From CBDAMZ01 sp965197375 (GTDB taxonomy: Bacteria; Acidobacteriota; Vicinamibacteria; Vicinamibacterales; UBA8438), in assembly GCA_965197375.1 (NCBI GenBank), contig CBDAMZ010000010.1:682001-746000 (forward strand): a stretch of DNA of 64,000 nucleotides, in the 5' to 3' direction. A program made the translations under genes and the position numbers. Below the pieces are notes generated by a model. It was not told the DNA's origin. It saw nothing but the letters and a program-made list of their open reading frames with translations, and searched no databases. Of the stretch, positions 44,019 through 53,159 are shown piece after piece. Each line of letters begins with the position of its first letter. The stretch's first letter is position 1.

Positions 44019-44135
44019 CGTGGAACCGGGTTGACAAACGGCACGAGTATACAATTCTGACGTGTGGACTCAGAACCGGCGCTTGCACCGATCCGTCCAT
44101 TTAACAAGTACTTCGAGGAAACGGAGAAGGAACCG

Positions 44136-45890
44136 ATGAATGGAACACGTGGACTCAACATCGCTCCTGCGACGGTGTTGCTCGTCGTGCTGACGGCCAC
44201 AGCTGCCTCAGCCCAGGGAGCTCGCCGCGGCAGTGACGCCGGGCCGCCAGAGGCCGGCCTCATCACCCTTCCGACGCCGACGCTACAGCCTGAGTGAACC
44301 GGGACGGTCCGGCATTTGTCGGTTAACGAGGCCGTTGCGCTCGCCCTCGAGCACAACCTCGGCATCCGGGCCGAGCGCTTCAACCCGCGGATCCAAGACC
44401 TCGTCATCGCCGACGCCCGCTCGGTGTGGCTGCCGAACCTGTCCGCGACTTTCGTGCGCAACAACCAGACGGTGCCAGCATCCAGCTTCCTTTCAGGCGG
44501 CGAGACCGAAATCGTCGACAAACTATTCGATAATTCGCTGATGGTAACGCAGCAGCTTCCGCTGGGGGGCGGCAACTACAGCGTCGAATGGGGCGGGGCT
44601 CGTATTAGCACGACAAATTTTTTCACCTCGTTCAACCCTATCCTGCGGTCGGACATGCGACTATCGTACACGCAGCCGCTTCTCCGAAATTTCAAGATCG
44701 ACACGGGCCGCCAGCAACTCAGACTCGCGGCGAAGAATCGCGAAATTTCCGACGTCAGGCTTTGACAAACCATCGTGGCAACGGAGCGGAATGTACGCAA
44801 CGCCTACTGGGACCTCGTCTTCGGCGCCTCGTCACTGAAGGTGCAGCAACAGTCGCTAAAGCTGGCGAAGGAATCACTGCGTAACAATCGAGCGCGGGTC
44901 GAAGTGGGGACGATGGCGCCGATCGATATCATCGAAGCCCAAGCCGAGGTGGCGCGTAACGAGGAGGCGGTGATCGTCGCTGAGACGCAGATCCAGCAGG
45001 TGGAAGACCGACTGCGTACGCTGATCCTCGATCCGGCCATGCAAGATTTCTGGACCGTCCGGCTCGAGCCAACCGACACACCGTTACTGCAGGCGAAAGC
45101 AATCGACATCGAACCTGCGGTTCGCGCCGCGCTCGATCAGCGCACCGATAGGCACCAGCTCGAAAAGAGCATCGAAAACACTGAAACCAGCATCCGGTAC
45201 TATGCCAATCAGCGGTTACCCGACATCAACCTGCAGATCGACTACAGACTCACCGGCCTCGGCGGCACGCGCCTCATCCGCGCGCCAGGCTTCCCGGGCC
45301 CCGTTATCGGTCAGGAAGAACGGCCGTTTGGCAGCGTACTAGGAGACGTCTTCACCAACGACTTCCCCACCTGGACGGTGGGGCTCAGTGTGGGCTACCC
45401 GATCGGCAGAGGCGCGGCGGAGGCAAAGCTGGCGCGTGCGCGACTCGAGCGGTCACAAGCCGGAGCACGGATCCGCGCGCTTGAGCTCCAAATCGCCGCG
45501 GAGGTACGAACTATTGGCCGGCAGGTAACCATGAACCTAAAACGGGTCGACGCCACACGGGCAGCGCGACAACTGGCGGAACGCCGGCTGGAAGCAGAAC
45601 AGAAGAAGTTCGGCGTCGGCATGTCGACAAGCTTCCTGATCTTTCAGGCACAGCGGGACCTTGCCCGGGCGCTCAACGGTGAGCTCCAAGCGATTCTCGA
45701 CTACATCAAGTCGCTAGTCGATTTCGAGGCGGTGCAGGAAATCCCACTCGGGGGCGGGCCGGTCTCTGGCCTGGGGCTCTCTGGCGTAGTGGCCAGTGGT
45801 GGCGCAACGCCAACCTCGACCAGCACGGCTGCGGCCAGCGCCAGCGCAGCTGGTGGCATCGGCCAACGCCGAATGACCACCTATCAGTGA
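44136..45890 (+). pseudogene. TolC-like outer-membrane efflux protein with two in-frame TGA codons
   Basis: Outer-membrane channel family protein of about 584 codons. ATG 44136 has GGAGAAGGAA upstream and a signal peptide (ATVLLVVLTATAASAQG). The frame is interrupted by TGA at 44295-44297 (after TPTLQPE) and by TGA at 44763-44765 (after EISDVRL), yet homology continues without a shift: LSVNEAVALALEHNLGIRAE after the first and VATERNVRNAYWDLVFGASS after the second. The periplasmic coiled-coil repeats (LRNNRARVEVGTMAPIDIIE) and KFGVGMSTSFLIFQAQRDLA are well kept. CGA-to-TGA change would explain the second stop. Either recent inactivation, sequence error or readthrough; other genes here end in TGA, so general recoding is excluded. 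Confidence 0.85.
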
Positions 45891-45903
45891 TAGACTCGCT
45901 CGG

Positions 45904-46704
45904 GTGGCGGACGTTTCAGTCGTCATCATCACCAGGAACGAAGCCGACAACATCAGCGCGGCTCTTGAGTCGGTGTCTTGGGCGGACGACGTGGTTGTCG
46001 TCGACGCGGGTAGTACGGACGACACCGTCACGATCGCCCGCCAGGTCGCCGGTCGAGTGGTGACACACTCCTGGGAGGGCTACGGCGCGCAGAAAAATTA
46101 CGCGACCAGCTTGGCAGCCAATGATTGGGTGCTTTCGATCGACGCCGACGAGCGCGTACCACCACCCCTGGCCCGTGAAATCCTTGAGTTGATGCGGACC
46201 GGCCCGTCGAAACAGGGCTATCGTATCCCGCGTACGACTCGTTACCTCGGCCGGTGGATACGATCTACAGACTGGTACCCGGATCCCCAGCTCAGACTCT
46301 ACGACCGGCGAGTCTCCCGCTGGAACGAGCGGCGCGTGCACGAGTCGGTGACCGTCGACGGGAAAGTGGGTCAGCTTCGCTTTGAGATTCAGCATCACGC
46401 CTATCGCAATCTGGCTCATCACCTCGCTACGATCGATCGGTACACGACGTTGGCGGCCAGCGAAATGCTGGCCGAGGGGCGGCGCGCGCGCTGGCTCGAC
46501 CTCACCATGCACCCGCCTCTGGTCTTCCTCCGTAATTACGTGCTCCGCGTCGGCGCCCGCGATGGTTACCCCGGACTAATCGTCTCGCTGTTGAACTCGT
46601 ATTACGTTTTTCTCAAATTCGCGAAGCTCTGGGAGCACCAGCGGCGGGTAGATACCGAGCGCGCCGCCCCCGAATCCGATCCTTTCCATACCCGTCTTCC
46701 GTGA
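45904..46704 (+). CDS. Family 2 glycosyltransferase (WaaE/KdtX-like)
   Basis: GT-A fold transferase of 266 residues, GTG start 45904. It begins VSVVIITRNEADNISAALES, has DDVVVVDAGSTDDT, and the metal-binding motif in VLSIDADERVPP. RIPRTTRYLGRWIRSTDWYP and RRVHESVTVDG are typical of LPS core beta-glycosyltransferases. A C-terminal hydrophobic patch may associate with the membrane. Thirteen bases after the TolC-like gene and just before a GT4 gene, suggesting an envelope-glycan unit. Confidence 0.88.
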   Translation: MADVSVVIITRNEADNISAALESVSWADDVVVVDAGSTDDTVTIARQVAGRVVTHSWEGYGAQKNYATSLAANDWVLSIDADERVPPPLAREILELMRTGPSKQGYRIPRTTRYLGRWIRSTDWYPDPQLRLYDRRVSRWNERRVHESVTVDGKVGQLRFEIQHHAYRNLAHHLATIDRYTTLAASEMLAEGRRARWLDLTMHPPLVFLRNYVLRVGARDGYPGLIVSLLNSYYVFLKFAKLWEHQRRVDTERAAPESDPFHTRLP

Positions 46705-46792
46705 CGTACCTTCTGGCCGGGCATTCAGCAACGGGCGCCCGTTTTCAGATTGGCGGGCGAAAGTATTACCGGTATGCTCGTCACAGCGGACT

Positions 46793-47923
46793 ATGTTTTC
46801 GCTTCACGTCGACACGGGACGGACGTGGCGAGGCGGGCAGAACCAAGTACTCCTGACCGTGCTCGGTCTGCGGGCCGCCGGGCACCGCGCCGCCCTCGTG
46901 GCGCACCCGCGTGGCGAGTTGATCCGGCGGGCCACCAAGGGATCCGACCTTTTCCCGATCGCGCCTAAAGCGGAAATGGACCTGCGTACGGCCTGGCAGC
47001 TGTCGCGTCTGCTGCGCCAGCTCGGGCCGGACGTCGTGCACGCGCACGACGCTCATGCTGTTGCTACAACCGCGCTTGCGCTATCGCTGGGCGGCTCGAT
47101 GCGCACCACTCACTTCGTGGCATCGCGCCGGGTTGATTTTCACGTCGGCAAGAATGCATTTTCGCGTTGGAAATACCGTCGAGTCGACCGATTTATCTGC
47201 GCGTCCACCGTCATCCGGTCGATGCTGATTGACGACGGGATCCCTGCATCTCGGACGACGGTCGTTTACGAGGGAATCGACCTCGACCACGTGGAGGCGG
47301 CGGCGCAGTTCAACGTCCACACCGGATTCTGGCTGCCGGTGGGAGCACCAATTGTAGGCACCGTGGCCGCACTCGTATCACACAAGGGACAGCGTTATTT
47401 GATCGACGCTGCCGCGCTCGTGGTACGCGAGGTCCCCAACACGCGATTTCTCATCGTCGGTGAGGGCGAGCTGGAGGAGCCACTTCGAAAACAGATCAAG
47501 CAACTTAACCTCGAGAAGAATGTCCTCCTGACGGGGTTCCGGCCGGATGCCCTGTCCCTCCACAAAGCTTTCGACCTATTCGTGATGAGCTCGGTAACGG
47601 AGGGGCTGGGCACGTCGGTGCTCGATGCGATGGCGTGCGGGCGCGCGGTCGTCGGCACGCGGGCCGGTGGCATTCCCGAGATGGTCGTCGACGGTGCGAC
47701 GGGATTCCTTGTGCCCACGCGCGACGCGGAGGCTCTGGCTGCGGCGATCGTGCGACTGCTCCGAGATTCGGCCGAACGCGATGCGTTCGGCCAGGCTGGA
47801 CGAGCGCGCGTGCGAGAACGGTTCAGCGCCGGCCGGATGGTTGACGAGACCGTCTCGGTTTACAGCGAGCTGGTCGACACAAACCTCGTAGAGGACACTG
47901 TGCGCTCCCCTGTTGTCGATTAA
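46793..47923 (+). CDS. Family 4 glycosyltransferase
   Basis: GT-B fold transferase of 376 residues. The N-terminal domain has LHVDTGRTWRGGQNQVLLTV and DVVHAHDAHAVATTALAL; the C-terminal donor domain has VGTVAALVSHKGQRYLIDAA, FLIVGEGELEEPL and the nucleotide-sugar block SSVTEGLGTSVLDAMACGRA followed by GIPEMVVDG. The last 30 or so codons overlap, on the other strand, the Cys-rich end of the TIGR02757 gene. Sugar specificity unknown; probably LPS or other surface glycan. Confidence 0.88.
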   Translation: MFSLHVDTGRTWRGGQNQVLLTVLGLRAAGHRAALVAHPRGELIRRATKGSDLFPIAPKAEMDLRTAWQLSRLLRQLGPDVVHAHDAHAVATTALALSLGGSMRTTHFVASRRVDFHVGKNAFSRWKYRRVDRFICASTVIRSMLIDDGIPASRTTVVYEGIDLDHVEAAAQFNVHTGFWLPVGAPIVGTVAALVSHKGQRYLIDAAALVVREVPNTRFLIVGEGELEEPLRKQIKQLNLEKNVLLTGFRPDALSLHKAFDLFVMSSVTEGLGTSVLDAMACGRAVVGTRAGGIPEMVVDGATGFLVPTRDAEALAAAIVRLLRDSAERDAFGQAGRARVRERFSAGRMVDETVSVYSELVDTNLVEDTVRSPVVD

Positions 47924-48767
47924 AGCCGCACCGGTTCATCATCCCGAGGTGACAGAGGGAGAAGTCGTACTTCACCGGATCGGCTGGGTCGAACCGCCGG
48001 AGCGAGACGGAGATCTCGCGGGCCATGACCCAGCTAGGGCTGCGGTAGCGCGTTAGCTGCAGGCACTGGCCGACGCGGATGACATGGGTGTCGAGGGGAA
48101 CGATCAACTTCGACGGATCGACGCGGCGCCACACACCGAGGTCGATGCGGTCACACCGCACCATCCACCGGAGGTAGAGATTGAGTCGTTTGCACCCGCT
48201 GCCAGCCGACGGCTTCGGAAAAAAATAGTCCGCCCCCCGGCGCCGCGAACAATGAGCGTAGATTGAATCGAGGTCAATTGCGAGCGCCCTGGCGCAAAAG
48301 GAGTCTAGTGCCGAAGCGATGTCCTCCGCCTCCTTCCGGTAGCCTTCCAGAAAGAATGCTTCGATCGAGCCGCTCATCTCGAGCATCCGCCGCAAAATCC
48401 ACACGAGCGCGACGAGATCGATACCACGCGTCCAGCGATGGGTCAGCATGCTCAGCGCTTCTCCATCGGTAAGAGGGTCGAATCGTCGTACAAAAGCGGC
48501 CGGCGAGGTGCCCATAACCGCAAGTAGCGCGTCGATGGATTTCAGCACACCGGCCACACGCCCGTATGCCAGGGCCGCGGCGCAAAATCCGGCTACCTCG
48601 CGGTCCGCGGGGTCCACGTAACCCCGCACCCGATCAATGGGATCGGCGACCACGTCGACCTGATCGAAGTCGTCGTACAGGCGGTCGAGCGCCTGCTTCG
48701 CGGCAGCCGTGGGCCGTGGGGACGTCAAAACGTCGTGATGGAAGTACCGGCGGTGCAAAGCGGCCAC
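47823..48767 (-). CDS. TIGR02757 family protein
   Basis: Conserved protein of 314 residues, family TIGR02757 (DUF2400), function unestablished. Seen: LDRLYDDFDQ, EVAGFCAAALAYGRVAGVLK, CKRLNLYLRWMVRCDRIDLG, KLIVPLDTHVIRVGQCLQLT and a C-terminal cysteine group (MMNRCGF, QCPLRGLC, RPARC) like that of DNA-glycosylase iron-sulfur loops. GTG 48767 or TTG 48728 are possible starts; the former overlaps the phosphoribosyltransferase fragment. The 3' end overlaps the convergent glycosyltransferase by 101 bases, including the cysteine motif. Confidence 0.8.
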   Translation of the reverse strand: MAALHRRYFHHDVLTSPRPTAAAKQALDRLYDDFDQVDVVADPIDRVRGYVDPADREVAGFCAAALAYGRVAGVLKSIDALLAVMGTSPAAFVRRFDPLTDGEALSMLTHRWTRGIDLVALVWILRRMLEMSGSIEAFFLEGYRKEAEDIASALDSFCARALAIDLDSIYAHCSRRRGADYFFPKPSAGSGCKRLNLYLRWMVRCDRIDLGVWRRVDPSKLIVPLDTHVIRVGQCLQLTRYRSPSWVMAREISVSLRRFDPADPVKYDFSLCHLGMMNRCGFNRQQGSAQCPLRGLCRPARCKPRRSRQPSGRR

Positions 48768-48997
48768 GCGTCGGCATCGATGACCGTTTCCAATCGATCT
48801 TGGATTTCGACGTTACCGATGACCGTGCCCTCGGCGTCATTCACGGGTCGGGGGCACTGCCCGAACATTTCACCGGTGTTCCGCACATCGTCCGCTAGCA
48901 GGACGCGCTTGCGGCGTGCCATCGCGGTATAGGTCAGTCGCAGCGCGGGAACCTGGTCGTGGCAGAGCCGAGTCGGGATGCCGCCAGGCTTTCTCAC
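48725..48997 (-). pseudogene. C-terminal fragment of a PyrE-like phosphoribosyltransferase
   Basis: Open frame of 90 codons from GTG 48997, two bases after the pyrC stop. It contains a PRPP-binding motif RKRVLLADDVRNTGEMFGQC and a second piece EGTVIGNVEIQDRLETVIDA, as in the C-terminal half of orotate phosphoribosyltransferases, then ends WPLCTAGTSITTF. The first hundred or so residues of such an enzyme are missing, since pyrC occupies the space upstream, and the C-terminal region also looks shortened after ETVIDA. It most likely represents a decayed pyrE-like gene that once ended the pyr operon. Catalytic lysine-containing parts of the N-terminal half are absent. Confidence 0.65.
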
Positions 48998-48999
48998 CG

Positions 49000-50319
49000 C
49001 TAGGAGCCCACCTCAGCCAGCATGGTAGCACCGGCGACGGCGTCGTTCACATACACTAGCCGCCCGTCGATAATCGTGGCAGCCACCGCGCCGCGCAGCC
49101 GCCATCCGTCGAACGGCGTATTTCTTGCTTTCGACCGGAAGGCCGCCGTGGTGATCTCAACCGGGTTGTCCGGCGCGAGTACAGTGATGTTGGCTGCCGA
49201 ACCCGGACTCAGTGTGCCGCCCTCGACACCCAGGATCCGGGCAGGGTTCGATGCAAACAGCTCCACGAGACGCGATAGCGGCAGGACGCCAGCATGCACC
49301 AGGCGATCCAGCGCCAGCGACACGGTTGTCTCCAGCCCGACAATGCCGAACGGCGCCCGATCGAACTCGACCGCCTTCTCGTCGGCGTGATGCGGCGCAT
49401 GGTCACTGGCAATCGCGTCGATGCTACCGTCGGCCAGCCCTTCGAGCATCGCGTTGCGATCAGCCACCTCACGCAAGGGCGGGTTCATCTTGTAGTCCGT
49501 GTTGTAGGAGAGTTCTTCATCAGTCAGGACGAAATGATGAGGAGCCACCTCGCTCGTCACGCGGATGTCGCGCGCCTTGCCCGAACGGACCGCCCGGAGT
49601 GATCCGCGTGTGCTGAGGTGAGCGATGTGCACGCGACCACCCGTTAGCTCGCTCAACGCCACGTCCCGCTCGACCATAACGGCTTCGGCAGCCCCAGGGA
49701 TGCCACGCAAGCCGAGGGCCGCCGCACGGTACCCCTCATGAGCCACGCCGTCTCCCTTGAGCGAGGGATCCTCACAGTGATTGATGACCGGCATGTCGAA
49801 CATCGAGGCATACTCAAGGGCTCGCCGCATTAGAAGCCCGTCGGCGACCGGGTACCCATCGTCGGAAATAGCCACGCAGCCTGCGGCACGCAGCTCACCA
49901 ATTTCGGTAAGCTGCGTGCCCTTAGAGCCCTTGGACACCGCACCTATCGGGTACACGCGCGCCAAACCCGCCGCGGCCGCCTTGCGTAGAATCTCTTCCG
50001 TTACGCCGGCATGGTCGTTGACCGGATCGGTGTTCGGCATGCAAGCGACACCAATGAATCCACCTGCGACCGCAGCCGCCACACCGGTCGCAATAGTTTC
50101 TTTGTGCTCCTGCCCAGGCTCGCGTAGATGTACGTGCATGTCAATAAATCCTGGGCAAATGACAAACTCCGCCGGAACGCCAACTGGTATCGCCACGTCG
50201 ACCTGGAGATCTTCGGCCACGTCAGCAACTCTCCCGTCCTCGAGGCGAACATCGAGCCTGCCATCGAGACCCCGCACGGGATCAACGACGCGACCGCCTT
50301 TCAACACGATGGTCTTCAC
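49000..50319 (-). CDS. pyrC: Dihydroorotase
   Basis: Zinc amidohydrolase of 439 residues (class I) that closes carbamoyl-aspartate to dihydroorotate. Metal ligands: His62 and His64 in FIDMHVHLREPGQEH, then VINHCEDPSL, VHIAHLSTRGSL and IASDHAPHHADEKA with the final Asp. NTDYKMNPPLRE binds substrate. GTG 50319 overlaps the pyrB stop by four bases. All catalytic residues present. Confidence 0.95.
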   Translation of the reverse strand: MKTIVLKGGRVVDPVRGLDGRLDVRLEDGRVADVAEDLQVDVAIPVGVPAEFVICPGFIDMHVHLREPGQEHKETIATGVAAAVAGGFIGVACMPNTDPVNDHAGVTEEILRKAAAAGLARVYPIGAVSKGSKGTQLTEIGELRAAGCVAISDDGYPVADGLLMRRALEYASMFDMPVINHCEDPSLKGDGVAHEGYRAAALGLRGIPGAAEAVMVERDVALSELTGGRVHIAHLSTRGSLRAVRSGKARDIRVTSEVAPHHFVLTDEELSYNTDYKMNPPLREVADRNAMLEGLADGSIDAIASDHAPHHADEKAVEFDRAPFGIVGLETTVSLALDRLVHAGVLPLSRLVELFASNPARILGVEGGTLSPGSAANITVLAPDNPVEITTAAFRSKARNTPFDGWRLRGAVAATIIDGRLVYVNDAVAGATMLAEVGS

Positions 50320-51317
50320 GCGCGCACCACGTCTTCGTCTTTTTCAATACCGGCGAGGAGATACAGTACCGCCATGCGGACGGCCACTCCGTTCGAGACC
50401 TGTTCCAGAATGACGGAAAAAGGCCCGTCCGCAACGTCCGAGGCAATCTCGACCCCACGATTCATCGGACCTGGATGCATAACAATCACGTCCGGTTTGG
50501 CCAGCCGCAGCCGCTGGACAGTCATGCCAAACTGCTCGAAGTACTCGCGGAGCGACGGCACGAAATGTCCACGCATCCGCTCCAGCTGGACCCGCAGCAG
50601 CATCACGACGTCGGCGTCGGCCACGGCGGCCTCGATCGAGGTCGTTGCGGTGACACCGAAGCGCTCGATGCCGGGTGGCATGAGAGTCTGTGGCCCGCAC
50701 ACCCACACTTCGGCATCAAGCGCCCGCAACAGCAGGACGTTCGACCGGAACACCCGACTGTGCAGTAGGTCGCCCACGATAGCCACCTTGAGCCCGTCGA
50801 CACTCGACTTGTGCTCGCGGATCGTGAGAGCGTCAAGCAAGGCCTGCGTCGGATGCTCGTGCATACCGTCGCCGGCATTAATGATCCGCGCATTGCAAGT
50901 CCCGGCCAGCAGGTGACACGCCCCCGATGACGCATGCCGTAGCACGATCATATCGGGCGCCATCGCCTCGAGGTTGCGGCCCATGTCTGCGAGCGTCTCG
51001 CCCTTCAAGATGCTCGAGGCGGCCGCAGTGAGACTGAGTGTGTCGGCACTAAGCCGCTTCTCGGCAATTTCGAACGAGGTTCGGGTACGGGTACTCGGCT
51101 CGAAGAACAGATTGACCACGGTCTTGCCGCGCAGCGTCGGTACTTTCTTGATCGGCCGTGTGCTGATCTCCTTCATCGCCTCAGCCGTGTCGAGGATGAG
51201 GACGATCTCCTCCGGAGTCAGATCGGCAGCGCTTAACAAGTGCTTGGATCGAAGTCGTGGCGAGACCCGAACCTGGTCCAGAGCTTCGGTGCTTCCGGGA
51301 CTACTCTGTACGCTCAC
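50316..51317 (-). CDS. pyrB: Aspartate carbamoyltransferase
   Basis: Catalytic chain of ATCase, 333 residues. Carbamoyl-phosphate motif FFEPSTRTRTSFEIAEKRL, then HASSGACHLLAG and GMHEHPTQALLDALTIREHK, and VMHPGPMNRGVEI near the end. No regulatory pyrI is adjacent. GTG 51317 overlaps the pyrR stop, so pyrR-pyrB-pyrC is a tightly coupled operon. Confidence 0.96.
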   Translation of the reverse strand: MSVQSSPGSTEALDQVRVSPRLRSKHLLSAADLTPEEIVLILDTAEAMKEISTRPIKKVPTLRGKTVVNLFFEPSTRTRTSFEIAEKRLSADTLSLTAAASSILKGETLADMGRNLEAMAPDMIVLRHASSGACHLLAGTCNARIINAGDGMHEHPTQALLDALTIREHKSSVDGLKVAIVGDLLHSRVFRSNVLLLRALDAEVWVCGPQTLMPPGIERFGVTATTSIEAAVADADVVMLLRVQLERMRGHFVPSLREYFEQFGMTVQRLRLAKPDVIVMHPGPMNRGVEIASDVADGPFSVILEQVSNGVAVRMAVLYLLAGIEKDEDVVRA

Positions 51318-51886
51318 GGCCGCCCCCCGCCTACGCTGTCCCGATCAGCCTCGGCGACATCCTCGATGACAACCTCATCGAGACCGTCGACCTCCTGGAG
51401 TCGCACCTGCACACTTTGACGTGATGACGTCGGCAGGTTCTTGCCAACGTAGTCGGCCTTGATCGGTAGCTCGCGGTGGCCCCGGTCCACGAGCACGATG
51501 AGCTGGATGTTACGCGGGCGGCCGAAATCAATCAGGGCATCCAACGCTGCCCGGATAGTCCGTCCCGTATACAGCACGTCGTCGACCAGCAAGATTCTTC
51601 GATCGTCGATAGAGAAGGGAATCTCAGTTCGCCGAAGGACGGGTTGTGGCCCCACCTGGTGCCGCATCAGGTCGTCACGATAGAGCGTAATGTCGAGCGC
51701 ACCAGTCGGCACGTCACGCCCGCCGATTTCCAAAAGATGGCGGGCCACCCGGCGGGCAATCGGCACGCCGCGAGTGCGGATACCGACCAGGGCGATTTCA
51801 TCGACGCCGCGAGTGCGCTCGATGACTTCGTGGGCAATGCGAGCGAGGGCGCGCGCAATCCGGTCGGCCTCCATCACGACCGGCAT
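51314..51886 (-). CDS. pyrR: PyrR, pyr attenuation regulator / uracil phosphoribosyltransferase
   Basis: RNA-binding regulator with UPRTase activity, 190 residues. The PRPP motif is RRILLVDDVLYTGRTIRAAL; LVGIRTRGVPIARRVARHL and VPTGALDITLYRDDL are typical. ATG 51886 has GGAG six bases upstream; GTG 51898 is an alternative. It is first in the operon, preceded by a leader of about 165 bases that holds an attenuator-like structure, which fits autoregulation by uridine nucleotides. Confidence 0.93.
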   Translation of the reverse strand: MPVVMEADRIARALARIAHEVIERTRGVDEIALVGIRTRGVPIARRVARHLLEIGGRDVPTGALDITLYRDDLMRHQVGPQPVLRRTEIPFSIDDRRILLVDDVLYTGRTIRAALDALIDFGRPRNIQLIVLVDRGHRELPIKADYVGKNLPTSSRQSVQVRLQEVDGLDEVVIEDVAEADRDSVGGGRP

Positions 51887-51986
51887 CGGCGACTCCACTC
51901 ACACCGTACACACTCGGCGGTCCGTGTGTCGGCGCGCAGCACGCTCAGGCTCGACCCGTCAGGAGAGGGAGAAAGCGCGCAGGACG

Positions 51987-52050
51987 AAAAAACTCGTGAG
52001 GCAGGAAACGAAGTAGCCAAGTCACACCTCTTCGCGACCTCACCGGGCCG
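51987..52050 (-). promoter_or_regulatory. Putative PyrR-responsive attenuator leader
   Basis: Minus-strand RNA features in order: GGTGAGG (52044-52038), a hairpin with AGGUC pairing GACUU around a loop containing AGAGGU (similar to the PyrR binding-loop core), a second 5-bp pairing CGAAG/CUUCG, then CCTCAC (52001-51996), which can pair with the first GTGAGG, and a run of six U (51992-51987). Mutually exclusive pairings before a U-run are what an attenuator needs. Folding was done by eye. Confidence 0.45.
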
Positions 52051-52069
52051 CTATTAAAGAGACTCTGCA

Positions 52070-52099
52070 ATTGTAGCGGTGCCCAGCCGGAGGTGTCAA
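52070..52099 (-). promoter_or_regulatory. Sigma-70 type promoter of pyrR-pyrB-pyrC
   Basis: TTGACA (52099-52094, perfect -35), 18-base spacer and TACAAT (52075-52070, five of six). Predicted start near 52063 puts the attenuator-like structure about 20-75 bases into the transcript. Confidence 0.65.
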
Positions 52100-52285
52100 T
52101 CCGCCATCGTTCGTGCGCACAATCACGGCGAACGAGGCCGGGCAGCCATACGTGCTAGGGAACCGCTCACAAACAATTTCACATTTTCGCCGCCGATCCA
52201 TCCCACCTAGCGGCGTCGCTAACCGGACGCGCAACCGTTGACGCACAAACGCGACCATGTAAACCTATCGGGTATACTCCAAGAG

Positions 52286-53110
52286 ATGCCGGTAGACGTC
52301 GACGCTGTTGTTTTGTCGAACGAACGGCTGTCCGATGCCTACAACGTCGTCGCCCTTGCGGCCCCCGAGATCGCGGTCCGGTGTCAGCCGGGACAGTTCG
52401 TCATGGTCAAGCGTGGCCTCGGGAGTGAGCCGCTGCTTCGTCGCCCCTTCTCCGTGTTCGAGATCCTGCGCAATGATCGCCACACCGTAACCGGCTTATC
52501 GCTGCTCAATAAGCGCGTCGGAACCGTCACACGCGAGCTGTTCGCCTTGCAGGCCGGCGCGCGGTTTCGATGCCTCGGTCCGCTCGGACGTCCGTTCTCT
52601 ACCGTCGAACCTCCGCGTGGCGCGTGGATGGTCGCAGGAGGTGTCGGTCTCGCACCATTCGTGACGCTGGCCGAAGCGCTTCACGCAGAAGGGACCGCAA
52701 CGACGCTATTCTACGGGGGACGATCTGCGGATGAGCTGTTCTACCTGTCGTTCTTCGAGCGCCTCGGCGTTCGCATCGTACTGACAACCGAGGACGGTAG
52801 CCGCGGCGAGGCCAGCTTGGTGACGGGGCCCCTCGAACGGGAGCTCAAGACAACTTCACCGAAGACGCCTCTCATGATCTACGCCTGCGGACCGACCGCC
52901 ATGATGCGCGCGGTCGCCGACCTCGGCGCAACCTATCACCAGCCGGCCGAGGTCTCGCTCGAGCCGGTCATGGGATGCGGGCTCGGAGGCTGCTACAGCT
53001 GTGTGGTGCGCATACGAGCCGACGGCGCGGCCGGACGTTTCGTCAGAGCATGCTTGGACGGCCCGGTGTTTAGCGCTGACCGCATTCTCTGGGACGAACT
53101 GGCGTCCTAG
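52286..53110 (+). CDS. pyrK: Dihydroorotate dehydrogenase electron-transfer subunit
   Basis: FAD and 2Fe-2S protein, 274 residues, that passes electrons from class 1B PyrD to NAD. FAD region: LLRRPFSVFEI; NAD region: AWMVAGGVGLAPFVTLAEAL and IYACGPTAMMRAV; cluster ligands at the end: EPVMGCGLGGCYSCVVR with a later Cys in RACLDGPVF. ATG 52286 is preferred to TTG 52238. Divergent from pyrR and just before pyrD. Confidence 0.93.
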   Translation: MPVDVDAVVLSNERLSDAYNVVALAAPEIAVRCQPGQFVMVKRGLGSEPLLRRPFSVFEILRNDRHTVTGLSLLNKRVGTVTRELFALQAGARFRCLGPLGRPFSTVEPPRGAWMVAGGVGLAPFVTLAEALHAEGTATTLFYGGRSADELFYLSFFERLGVRIVLTTEDGSRGEASLVTGPLERELKTTSPKTPLMIYACGPTAMMRAVADLGATYHQPAEVSLEPVMGCGLGGCYSCVVRIRADGAAGRFVRACLDGPVFSADRILWDELAS

Positions 53111-53159
53111 ACACCGGGCTCGGCGTGTCAGACTCTCCTGGTGTGCGGAGAGAGCAAGC

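Larger units (their letters stand above)
51887..52285. other. Divergent intergenic region pyrR / pyrK
   Basis: About 400 bases without a gene. It contains a pyrR promoter (52070-52099) and attenuator-like leader (51987-52050) on the minus strand. On the plus strand a TATACT box lies at 52273-52278, only eight bases before the pyrK ATG, and TTGACG at 52238 is too far away to pair with it. Open frames here show no homology. Confidence 0.6.

Noticed and set aside
44031..44055. TTGACA followed by TACAAT before the TolC-like gene
   Set aside because: The spacing is only 13 bases, too short for a standard promoter.
44295..44765. TGA recoding as selenocysteine or Trp
   Set aside because: Many genes in the window end in TGA, the protein family is not a selenoprotein, and no SECIS-like hairpin was noticed after either codon.
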